A stretch of DNA of 8,061 nt from Nitrosopumilus sp. BACL13 MAG-121220-bin23 (GTDB lineage: Archaea > Thermoproteota > Nitrososphaeria > Nitrososphaerales > Nitrosopumilaceae). The position numbers and the translations under genes were made by a program. Positions within the stretch are counted from its first letter, which is position 1, and each line of letters starts with the position of its first letter. A model generated the notes under the pieces. The model did not search any database. It had not been told where the DNA came from and was given only the letters and a program-made list of their open reading frames with translations. Location: positions 1-8,061 of the forward strand of contig LIAL01000053.1 in assembly GCA_001437625.1 (NCBI GenBank), written 5' to 3'. Below are positions 1 through 5,422 of the stretch, piece by piece.

Positions 1-54
1 TTATAAAACTTATGTAAAAAATTTATAAAATTTAGCCAGTTTGTAAACTCTTGG

Positions 55-62
55 TTTATATC
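55..62 (+). promoter_or_regulatory. box A (TATA) promoter of amoC
   Basis: TTTATATC is centred about 27 bases before the amoC ATG at 85. That is the archaeal box A spacing for a transcript starting at or within a base or two of the start codon. No Shine-Dalgarno sequence is visible. A small inverted repeat (AGTTT-GT-AAACT, 38-49) lies directly upstream of the box. Assigned by motif and spacing only. Confidence 0.6.
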
Positions 63-84
63 TATAATTCACCTATAGTATCTC

Positions 85-648
85 ATGGCACAGATGCCCG
101 CATTAATTCCAAAAGAAGTTGAGATCCAGAGACTAAAGAAAGTCTGGCTCATCGTCATAGCTATGGGATCCACTGCAGCCTCAGTCGAAGTTGATAATTT
201 CGTTGACGGTTCTTTGCATCAAACCTCTATCAGAGATAGTGCATTTACACCAGCACACTGGTGGCTATACTCCCACTTCATCACATTACCACTTGGATGG
301 GGAGCAGCAGCAATCTATGATAGAAAAATACCTGTTCTTAGAGGTCCTAACAATTCAATGAACACTGGTTTAAAGATGACCATTCTTGGTTACCTTGCAA
401 CAATGTTTACAATTGGGGTCAATGAGATGTGGCATTTCTGGTTTGTAGAAGAGATATTTGCAGTACCAAATCACTGGATGTTCAACATGGGAGTTGTAGT
501 AGCTTTCATGGGCGCACTAGCATACGTAGTTAGAGTATATGCTCGACTCGTAGAACTAGGTGCAGAAACTCCTGGTGAGAATCCATATGTTGCAGAAATG
601 TACAAGATGGCCTTAGAAGGTAAATTGTACAGTAGAAGCATCCCATAG
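85..648 (+). CDS. amoC: ammonia monooxygenase subunit C (AmoC)
   Basis: This is subunit C of the membrane-bound copper ammonia monooxygenase, which oxidizes ammonia to hydroxylamine in the first step of nitrification. The 187-residue length is usual for archaeal AmoC. Hydrophobic spans lie near residues 18-34, 60-78, 97-112 and 132-152. Residues D41, H45 and H58, in a DGSLH...FTPAH context, match the Asp-x3-His-x12-His copper ligands of the related methane monooxygenase subunit PmoC. N113, H117 and H130 (NEMWH...PNH) resemble the second PmoC metal site (CuD). I therefore infer that both copper sites are kept. The ATG at 85 follows a box A at leaderless spacing. amoX and amoA follow on the same strand; amoB is not in the window and probably lies upstream. 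A palindrome and T-rich tract follow the stop codon. Family assignment is secure; the ligand mapping is from memory of the bacterial enzymes. Confidence 0.97.
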   Translation: MAQMPALIPKEVEIQRLKKVWLIVIAMGSTAASVEVDNFVDGSLHQTSIRDSAFTPAHWWLYSHFITLPLGWGAAAIYDRKIPVLRGPNNSMNTGLKMTILGYLATMFTIGVNEMWHFWFVEEIFAVPNHWMFNMGVVVAFMGALAYVVRVYARLVELGAETPGENPYVAEMYKMALEGKLYSRSIP

Positions 649-654
649 ACAACC

Positions 655-692
655 GTGCAATTGCACATTTTTTTCTATTTTTCTATTTTTCT
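655..692 (+). terminator. palindrome plus T-rich tract after amoC
   Basis: A perfect 12-base palindrome, GTGCAATTGCAC (655-666), starts seven bases after the amoC stop and is followed by a tract of T runs broken by single C and A bases (668-692). T-rich tracts are the usual archaeal intrinsic termination signal. The palindrome has no loop, so it may instead be a protein-binding site or a processing signal. It lies between amoC and the separate amoX promoter. Confidence 0.5.
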
Positions 693-750
693 ACCTTCAT
701 TATTTATCAAAGTCTAACTGATCGTGCTGGAATCAGTATTTTAAGAAAGA

Positions 751-758
751 TTTAAAAG
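751..758 (+). promoter_or_regulatory. box A promoter of amoX
   Basis: TTTAAAAG, preceded by a purine-rich BRE-like stretch, is centred about 30 bases before the amoX ATG at 784, giving a leaderless or nearly leaderless transcript. It is flanked by a 6-base inverted repeat (AATCAG 731-736, CTGATT 763-768), which could be an operator or chance. Confidence 0.5.
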
Positions 759-783
759 GATTCTGATTTGGATTAAATTCATA

Positions 784-1146
784 ATGACTCTTCCTAAAGG
801 ATTCGGTTCTGGCGGTGCTGGTGGTTCATCAAGTGCCGACGTTGAACGAATGATTGGACGACGCGTTGAAAATATGACTGGTATGATTACCATTTCATTC
901 ATCGCAGCATGGTTAGCAACTTTTGGTGGAACTGCAGCAGGATACTTCTATTATCCTTGGGCATATCCAACTCCAAGTGGTCACTTTGCATTCATCGTAC
1001 TAACAATCATTGAGGCAATAGGTTACATCTTCTGTGTTAAAGTAATGGAAGAAGGTTCTAACAAAAATAGCAATGGTTTAGTTGCTGGTGTTATAGGTGC
1101 TGTTACAGTAGGTACAATATTAATAGCATTACTCGTTGGAAAATAG
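784..1146 (+). CDS. amoX: ammonia monooxygenase-associated subunit AmoX
   Basis: This 120-residue membrane protein is found between amoC and amoA in ammonia-oxidizing archaea and is known as AmoX. It has no counterpart in bacterial amo operons, and proteomics of native archaeal complexes supports it as a real subunit. The sequence shows a Gly/Ser-rich soluble N-terminus (residues 5-18), then three predicted membrane spans at about 33-55, 67-87 and 98-118. No cysteine pair or histidine cluster suggesting a metal site is visible; the only cysteine is C84. The ATG at 784 lies just after a box A. The 135-base gap after amoC contains a terminator-like tract, so amoX probably has its own transcript as well as possible read-through from amoC. 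Identity rests on gene order, length and topology. Its mechanistic role is unknown to me. Confidence 0.93.
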   Translation: MTLPKGFGSGGAGGSSSADVERMIGRRVENMTGMITISFIAAWLATFGGTAAGYFYYPWAYPTPSGHFAFIVLTIIEAIGYIFCVKVMEEGSNKNSNGLVAGVIGAVTVGTILIALLVGK

Positions 1147-1163
1147 AAAAACCACCTCAGATT

Positions 1164-1187
1164 ACTTCTTTTTAATTTTAGTTTTAA
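1164..1187 (+). terminator. T-rich tract after amoX
   Basis: An interrupted T-rich stretch begins 18 bases after the amoX stop and is a plausible weak terminator. A 6-base stem (ATGAAG 1189-1194, CTTCAT 1202-1207, 7-base loop) follows, before the amoA promoter. Confidence 0.35.
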
Positions 1188-1219
1188 AATGAAGTGCCGA
1201 TCTTCATCATACTCTAAAA

Positions 1220-1228
1220 TTATATATA
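1220..1228 (+). promoter_or_regulatory. box A promoter of amoA
   Basis: TTATATATA is centred about 27 bases before the amoA ATG at 1251. It is the strongest TATA-like match in the amo cluster and fits a leaderless amoA transcript. Confidence 0.6.
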
Positions 1229-1250
1229 CAGAACTTTTCATCCATTTTAT

Positions 1251-1901
1251 ATGGTCTGGTTAAGACGATGTACACACTACTTATTCATAGTAGTTGTTGC
1301 AGTTAACTCTACTTTGTTAACAATCAACGCAGGAGATTACATATTCTATACTGACTGGGCTTGGACATCGTACACGGTATTTTCAATATCGCAAACTTTG
1401 ATGCTTATTGTAGGAGCTACATACTATCTTACATTTACGGGCGTTCCAGGCACAGCGACGTACTACGCACTAATTATGACAGTATACACATGGATAGCAA
1501 AAGGTGCATGGTTTGCACTCGGTTACCCATATGACTTCATTGTAACCCCAGTCTGGTTACCATCAGCAATGCTTTTGGATCTAGTCTACTGGGCAACAAA
1601 GAAGAACAAGCACTCCTTGATACTGTTTGGCGGCGTACTGGTAGGAATGTCTTTACCATTATTCAATATGGTAAACCTGATAACAGTAGCAGACCCACTT
1701 GAAACGGCATTCAAATACCCAAGACCAACATTGCCACCATATATGACACCAATAGAACCGCAAGTAGGTAAGTTCTATAACAGTCCAGTCGCACTGGGCG
1801 CAGGTGCAGGTGCAGTTTTGGCATGTACATTTGCAGCATTAGGTTGTAAATTGAACACTTGGACATACAGATGGATGGCCGCTTGGTCAAAGTGGGACTA
1901 A
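1251..1901 (+). CDS. amoA: ammonia monooxygenase subunit A (AmoA)
   Basis: This is subunit A of archaeal ammonia monooxygenase and the standard marker gene for ammonia-oxidizing archaea. The 216-residue length and the MVWLRRCTHYLF start are typical. Hydrophobic spans lie near residues 9-25, 43-62, 69-90, 100-115, 122-143 and 178-199, with a Pro-rich extracytoplasmic loop at about 155-172. The C-terminus, TYRWMAAWSKWD, is highly conserved. The reverse amplification site commonly used for archaeal amoA is present without mismatch at 1863-1882. The gene has its own box A and probably a leaderless message. It follows amoX by 104 bases and is followed by a T-rich tract and hairpin, so the amo cluster appears to end here. 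Codon use (many GCA, CCA, GTA, TAC) differs from the T-ending codons of the genes downstream, which fits high expression. Confidence 0.98.
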   Translation: MVWLRRCTHYLFIVVVAVNSTLLTINAGDYIFYTDWAWTSYTVFSISQTLMLIVGATYYLTFTGVPGTATYYALIMTVYTWIAKGAWFALGYPYDFIVTPVWLPSAMLLDLVYWATKKNKHSLILFGGVLVGMSLPLFNMVNLITVADPLETAFKYPRPTLPPYMTPIEPQVGKFYNSPVALGAGAGAVLACTFAALGCKLNTWTYRWMAAWSKWD

Positions 1902-1908
1902 TACCCAA

Positions 1909-1948
1909 TCCTTTTTACTTTATTATTTTCACTTAGGGGACTCCCTAA
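1909..1948 (+). terminator. T-rich tract and hairpin after amoA
   Basis: A pyrimidine- and T-rich stretch (1909-1930) follows the amoA stop. After it comes a hairpin with a 6-base stem (TTAGGG 1933-1938, CCCTAA 1943-1948) and a 4-base loop. The hairpin follows the T tract, the reverse of a bacterial terminator. It may be a 3'-end stability element or a processing signal. Confidence 0.45.
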
Positions 1949-1988
1949 ACAAATTTGATTAAAAAATACTGCACATCTTGTGATCTTT

Positions 1989-2008
1989 TATTGTCTATTT
2001 TGACAATA
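1989..2008 (+). promoter_or_regulatory. inverted repeat upstream of dam, possible operator
   Basis: A perfect 7-base inverted repeat (TATTGTC 1989-1995, GACAATA 2002-2008) with a 6-base spacer lies 22 bases before the methyltransferase ATG. It covers the position where box A would sit if the transcript is leaderless, so a dimeric repressor bound here would block transcription factor access. No protein is assigned to it. Confidence 0.4.
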
Positions 2009-2030
2009 TGCAATTTTGTAATTATAACAT

Positions 2031-2891
2031 ATGAAGCAACAATATGATCAGATATTCACTACTCCAAAACCATTTGTAAAATGGGCTGGTGGGAAGCGTC
2101 AATTAATTTCAGTTTTAAATGAAAACTTACCTGATTCTTTTGGTACTTATTTTGAGCCATTTCTTGGAGGTGGTGCATTATTGTTCAATATGCTAACTGA
2201 AAGAAATAAACAAAAATGTAACATTTCAGATCTTAACTCTGATCTTGTTTTAGCATATGCTACTATTAGAGACAATGTTGAGGATTTAATTTCTTCATTA
2301 AGACAACATGAAAAATATTATCAAAAAGATTCAAAGTCCTACTATTATTCTATTAGAGAAAGTAGTCCTACAAATAAAATTGAAAAAACATCCCGGTTGA
2401 TTTTTTTGAACAGGACCTGTTTCAATGGATTATATCGTGTTAATCGTAAAGGCCAATTCAATGTCCCTCTAGGAAAATACACCAACCCAAATATTGTAAA
2501 CGAAGATAATTTACGTTCAGTTAGCCATATTTTGACATCTAGTAAAGTTACTATCCAATGCCGTGATTTTGAATCCGTTTTACGAGATGCAAAAAAAGGC
2601 GATTTAGTTTACTTTGATCCTCCTTATCAACCAGTTACTGACACTGCTAATTTTACTAGTTATACGAGTCGAAGTTTTACCTATGATGATTTAAATCGAT
2701 TAGCAGATCTTTGTATGGAATTAGATTCAAAAGGATGCCACGTTCTTTTATCTAATTCTAATTCAAAAGAAGTTGCAGATATATTTTCAGATAAACCTTG
2801 GAAAATTAATAAGATTAAGGCAAATCGTTCGATTAACTCTAATTCAACTAAGCGAACTGGCCATTTTGAATTATTAATTAAAAATTATTAA
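2031..2891 (+). CDS. dam: DNA adenine N6-methyltransferase, Dam/DpnII type
   Basis: This is a D12-class S-adenosylmethionine-dependent DNA adenine methyltransferase of 286 residues, near the usual length of about 280. The order of motifs is of the alpha class: KWAGGK (17-22) and FEPFLGGGAL (41-50) for the cofactor pocket, then the target-recognition region, then the catalytic DPPY (196-199). The segment at 126-153 (FLNRTCFNGLYRVNRKGQFNVPLG onwards) closely resembles M.DpnII and Dam, so GATC is the expected target; this is inference. The C-terminal GHFELLIKNY ending is also typical. No restriction endonuclease lies beside it, so it looks like an orphan used for marking, regulation or protection. 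By hand count GATC occurs about 31 times in this window, roughly what base composition predicts, so the site is not avoided. The stop codon is one base from the 3' end of the convergent tRNA-Thr gene. Confidence 0.93.
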   Translation: MKQQYDQIFTTPKPFVKWAGGKRQLISVLNENLPDSFGTYFEPFLGGGALLFNMLTERNKQKCNISDLNSDLVLAYATIRDNVEDLISSLRQHEKYYQKDSKSYYYSIRESSPTNKIEKTSRLIFLNRTCFNGLYRVNRKGQFNVPLGKYTNPNIVNEDNLRSVSHILTSSKVTIQCRDFESVLRDAKKGDLVYFDPPYQPVTDTANFTSYTSRSFTYDDLNRLADLCMELDSKGCHVLLSNSNSKEVADIFSDKPWKINKIKANRSINSNSTKRTGHFELLIKNY

Positions 2892-2892
2892 A

Positions 2893-2966
2893 AGCTTCCA
2901 ACGGGATCTGAACCCGTGACCTTTACATTACCAATGTAACGCTCTACCAGACTGAGCTATGGAAGC
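2893..2966 (-). tRNA. tRNA-Thr(GGT)
   Basis: Read on the - strand, the acceptor GCTTCCA pairs fully with TGGAAGC. The anticodon stem TTACA/TGTAA encloses the loop TTGGTAA, giving anticodon GGT for Thr. The T arm (CGGGTTCAGATCCCG) is intact. The discriminator base is U, as known for some archaeal tRNA-Thr. CCA is not encoded and no intron is visible. A TTATAAGG box lies about 27 bases upstream on the - strand. Confidence 0.96.
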
Positions 2967-3057
2967 ACAATAACTCTCTGTAGAAAATCCTTATAATTCT
3001 TGATTTCAACCCCTATTTTTCTAAACTGTTAAATTTCATAGATATTTGTAATCTCTT

Positions 3058-3142
3058 GGAGGAGTAATCAAGCCTGGCCAACGATGTAGGACTTAAGATC
3101 CTATCTTTCAGGAGTTCGTGGGTTCGAATCCCACCTCCTCCA
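3058..3142 (+). tRNA. tRNA-Leu(TAA)
   Basis: The acceptor GGAGGAG pairs with CTCCTCC, with discriminator A. The anticodon stem TAGGA/TCCTA encloses CTTAAGA, giving anticodon TAA for Leu. A long variable arm (3104-3117) confirms a class II tRNA. The T arm GTGGG-TTCGAAT-CCCAC is perfect. CCA is not encoded and there is no intron. The gene ends four bases before the stop codon end of the convergent gene on the other strand. Confidence 0.97.
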
Positions 3143-3146
3143 CCCT

Positions 3147-3533
3147 TTATTTTGGATGTTTAATGCCTCTGGAGTTTAATACTTCATAGACATCTGGTAG
3201 TGAAAATACGTATCCTACGTGAACGCAATCTTTTTCATCACATAATTGACAAAACAATTCTCCTTTCTGAACTGCTACTTCTACAATTCTATTTTTCATA
3301 TTATCCTTTAGAATTACACGATCATCATCTACTGAAATTTTCTCAATTTTTGGAGCATATCTTGCAAAGGTTTTGTCCTTTTGCATCATCTCCTCTAACA
3401 TGTAAGTTACATAACCTGAAAAACTATTGACACCTTTCATTGTAAGGTTGTCTCTACTATTTTCATAAACGTCGTGGAATTTCTCGTAGACTGTTTCTGA
3501 AACTGTTATTGATTTGAATCCGGCTTTTGGCAA
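3147..3533 (-). CDS. small putative regulator with RHH-like N-terminus and Cys/His zinc site
   Basis: The product has 128 residues and I do not recognise it as a named family. The N-terminal 50 residues (a SITVSETVYEKF strand and helix, then FSGYVTYMLEEMM helix) look like a ribbon-helix-helix DNA-binding fold. The middle (64-92) is predicted beta strand. A C-x2-C-x4-C-x-H cluster at C95, C98, C103 and H105, followed by a short helix, suggests a bound zinc ion. The start is a TTG at 3533: no ATG or GTG lies between it and the upstream in-frame stop, and the next ATG would remove the RHH-like part. A purine-rich GGAAAAG stretch lies just before the TTG. It is transcribed divergently from the HTH gene at 3631 through a shared 97-base region. 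A DNA-binding role is inferred from fold resemblance only. Confidence 0.8.
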   Translation of the reverse strand: MPKAGFKSITVSETVYEKFHDVYENSRDNLTMKGVNSFSGYVTYMLEEMMQKDKTFARYAPKIEKISVDDDRVILKDNMKNRIVEVAVQKGELFCQLCDEKDCVHVGYVFSLPDVYEVLNSRGIKHPK

Positions 3534-3600
3534 TTTACTTTTCCTTACCGTACATTAAAGTACTGATGTATATAATGTTTTATCTTTTTTAAAAATTAGT

Positions 3601-3608
3601 CTTTATAG
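3601..3608 (+). promoter_or_regulatory. box A promoter of the HTH/B12-like gene
   Basis: CTTTATAG is centred about 26 bases before the ATG at 3631, a leaderless arrangement. It lies in the divergent region 3534-3630, which also holds a GTAC-n-TTAA-n-GTAC imperfect palindrome (3550-3563) and a TATA-like stretch (3568-3577) that could serve the opposite gene. Confidence 0.5.
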
Positions 3609-3630
3609 AATAGTTTCACTGAATAACATT

Positions 3631-4524
3631 ATGGCTAGAGGTTATCTTAGTACGGAAATTCGAGAAAAATTAATTTCTATTTTAAAAAATTCTGATAGCG
3701 GAATGTCTGGTACTGAAATTTCTAAAAAAATTAACGTTAGTAGAATAACTATGATAAAATTTCTAAAAGTTTTTGCAGCTGAAGGATTACTTCGCCAAAA
3801 AAATATTGGGAATCTTACGTTGTGGTTTTTAGAACCTGGGCAAGAATCATTCACTTTTCCTGATGATTATTTTAAAATTACTTCACGCTATATTGAATTA
3901 TTAGTTAAAGGTACTGAAGATCAAATTTACTTTCTTATCCGAAATTGTCTAAATTCTGGTGCATCCATAAATCCATTAATACTTGAAGTAATTTACCCTG
4001 CTATTGATTATTTAGATAACCTGTATGAATCTGGAAAAATTGGTTCTGCTGAGAAGAATTTACTGAGAACTACTATTTCTAAATCTCTTAACATTTTTAA
4101 TCAAATTTCGGTAGTAACTGATCCTAAAAAAAATGTGGTTGTAATTGCTGCTGATCCTGAAAGTATTCTAATTTCTGAATCGGCATCTGCATCTTATCAT
4201 TTTAATGGCTGGAATGTTTCTCATTTAGGAGATATGTCCTCTGCTGTCAATATTTTGTTTGATTTAGATTTTCAAAAATTAATTGGAAAAATCTGGAAAC
4301 AAAAAATTGGTGTTTTGCTAGTTGTAATATTTTCTCAAACTTCTGAAGGATTGTCTTTTTTTGCTGATTCAATTAATTCTAATAAGAAAAAATATGATAG
4401 ACGTATAAAATTAGCATTGTGTGGAAATACATCTAAAAAAACTAAAATCAATTCTGATTTATTATCTGATAAAATTGGTGATATTTTACAATGGTCAAAA
4501 ACCATGTCTGAAAATTTAAAATAA
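3631..4524 (+). CDS. winged-helix regulator with degenerate cobalamin-binding-like domain
   Basis: This 297-residue protein combines two parts. Residues 6-68 form a helix-turn-helix domain (MSGTEISKKINVSRITMIKFLKVFAAEGLLRQ, then a LTLWFLE wing). Residues 84-158 form an all-helical segment resembling the cap of cobalamin-binding modules (IELLVKGTEDQIYFLIRNCL, then INPLILEVIYPAIDYLDNLYESGKI). Residues 166-292 resemble the Rossmann-like B12-binding fold, with VVVIAADPES, GWNVSHLGDMSS and a later LLVVIFSQTSEG strand. The architecture resembles CarH/LitR-type B12 photoreceptor regulators, except that the DNA-binding part is winged-helix and precedes the cap. The DxHxxG motif that supplies the lower cobalt ligand is absent (the region reads PESILISESAS), so canonical base-off B12 binding is unlikely. 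It may sense another ligand or only dimerize. It is divergent from the RHH-like gene and ends 6 bases before the tRNA-Ile gene. Confidence 0.75.
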   Translation: MARGYLSTEIREKLISILKNSDSGMSGTEISKKINVSRITMIKFLKVFAAEGLLRQKNIGNLTLWFLEPGQESFTFPDDYFKITSRYIELLVKGTEDQIYFLIRNCLNSGASINPLILEVIYPAIDYLDNLYESGKIGSAEKNLLRTTISKSLNIFNQISVVTDPKKNVVVIAADPESILISESASASYHFNGWNVSHLGDMSSAVNILFDLDFQKLIGKIWKQKIGVLLVVIFSQTSEGLSFFADSINSNKKKYDRRIKLALCGNTSKKTKINSDLLSDKIGDILQWSKTMSENLK

Positions 4525-4530
4525 TGAAAA

Positions 4531-4605
4531 TGGGCCCGATGTGATTCGAACACATGACCTTTCGATTATCAGTCGAACGCTCCAGCCAAGCTGAGCTACG
4601 AGCCC
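4531..4605 (-). tRNA. tRNA-Ile(GAT)
   Basis: On the - strand the acceptor GGGCTCG pairs with CGGGCCC through one G-U pair, with discriminator A. The anticodon stem TTCGA/TCGAA encloses CTGATAA, giving anticodon GAT for Ile. The T arm (ATGTG-TTCGAAT-CACAT) is perfect. CCA is not encoded and no intron is visible. A box A-like CTTAAATG lies about 27 bases upstream, ending just at the stop codon of the neighbouring thioredoxin-fold gene. Confidence 0.97.
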
Positions 4606-4638
4606 ACAAAGAAATCTTTAGGCAGGAGTCATTTAAGT

Positions 4639-5193
4639 TTAGTTTTCTTTCCACTTGATTGAGCATCCAATTGATGGATCAAAATCATTCTCAATTTTTC
4701 CTCCAGATATTAATTTCTGCATATTTACAATCATTGTCTTTTCTGTGACTATGTCATCTGGTTTCATGGCATTGTCTATTTTTCCATGAAAAACTAATTC
4801 CTTTTTACTGTTAAACAAGAATGGATCTGGAGTACACATGGCACCATATTTCTTTGCAATCTCTTGAGTTTCATCAACTAGATAATCAAATTGAAATTTT
4901 TTCTCTTTTGCAGTTTGTTTCATTGCATCAAAACTGTCTTCTGGATAATCCATAGAATCATTACTGTTAATCCCAATTATTGCTATGTCTTTACCGCATT
5001 TTTCATATAACTCATTCAAGGCATCTACTTTTGCTTTAACATATGGGCAGTGATTACACATGAAAATCACTAAGAATCCTTTATAATTTTCATAATCTTT
5101 GAGTGTGTGTTTCTTATCATCAATTCCTAGTAATTCAAACTCTGGTGCAATATCTCCTTTTTTTAATTTAGTTTGTGATTCTAAAAGTACCAT
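4639..5193 (-). CDS. thioredoxin-fold, peroxiredoxin-like (AhpC/TSA-related) protein
   Basis: The 184-residue product matches the PRX-like thioredoxin-family group. The N-terminal KKGDIAPEFELLGIDDKKHTLKDY stretch (11-34) is typical of AhpC/TSA and TlpA proteins. A beta strand (FLVIFM) then leads to a redox motif C46-N-H-C49-PYVKA. The cis-proline loop is C120-TPDPFLF, and a further C177 sits near the C-terminus. It probably acts as a cytoplasmic thiol oxidoreductase or peroxide-defence protein; no signal peptide or membrane span is visible. The substrate cannot be told from sequence. A box A-like TTTTATTT lies about 25 bases upstream of the ATG on the - strand, again leaderless. It faces tRNA-Ala on one side and shares its direction with tRNA-Ile. 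Confidence 0.9.
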   Translation of the reverse strand: MVLLESQTKLKKGDIAPEFELLGIDDKKHTLKDYENYKGFLVIFMCNHCPYVKAKVDALNELYEKCGKDIAIIGINSNDSMDYPEDSFDAMKQTAKEKKFQFDYLVDETQEIAKKYGAMCTPDPFLFNSKKELVFHGKIDNAMKPDDIVTEKTMIVNMQKLISGGKIENDFDPSIGCSIKWKEN

Positions 5194-5273
5194 GTAGGGA
5201 TAATTTTCTATTCAAATAAAATTCTTCTCAAGAAGCCAACAATTAAAATCAACTTGATAGGCATTGTATTTGT

Positions 5274-5347
5274 GGGCCGGTAGTATAGCCTGGTAGTATA
5301 CCCGCCTTGCACGCGGGGGGTCACGGATTCGAATTCCGTCCGGTCCA
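5274..5347 (+). tRNA. tRNA-Ala(TGC)
   Basis: The acceptor GGGCCGG pairs with CCGGTCC, including the G3-U70 wobble that is the identity mark of tRNA-Ala, with discriminator A. The anticodon stem CCCGC/GCGGG encloses CTTGCAC, giving anticodon TGC for Ala. The T arm (ACGGA-TTCGAAT-TCCGT) is perfect. CCA is not encoded and there is no intron. A T-rich tract (5349-5360) follows as a likely terminator. Confidence 0.97.
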
Positions 5348-5392
5348 CTTTTTATATTTTAATAAATAATGGATTTCAGACTGCTGGGTGGA

Positions 5393-5400
5393 TTTAAATA
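5393..5400 (+). promoter_or_regulatory. strong box A promoter of the 33-residue membrane protein gene
   Basis: TTTAAATA preceded by the BRE-like GGTGGA is centred 26-27 bases before the ATG at 5423. It is one of the cleanest archaeal core promoters in the window and is the main argument that the short downstream frame is a real, leaderless gene. Confidence 0.65.
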
Positions 5401-5422
5401 GGATAAGTTTACGTTTTTAGAT

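Noticed and set aside
1..84. End of amoB or another gene at the left edge
   Set aside because: The stretch is AT-rich with stop codons and no amoB C-terminal sequence. It holds only the amoC promoter region.
1023..1241. - strand frame of 72 codons antisense to the end of amoX
   Set aside because: It is a shadow of a well-supported gene, with a Lys/Leu-rich product and no promoter.
2031..2891. Complete restriction-modification system
   Set aside because: No nuclease-like gene lies on either side; the neighbours are amoA and a tRNA gene.
2967..3057. Possible small RNA between tRNA-Thr and tRNA-Leu
   Set aside because: No stem-loop, box C/D or T-run pattern stands out. The bases are accounted for by the two divergent tRNA promoters.
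3200..3430. + strand frame of 76 codons inside the RHH-like gene
   Set aside because: It is antisense to a gene with recognisable domain features, and its product is His/Leu-rich without pattern.
4335..4666. Two overlapping - strand frames of 72 codons each
   Set aside because: They run across the tRNA-Ile gene and antisense to the HTH gene, and their translations show no domain or plausible start context.
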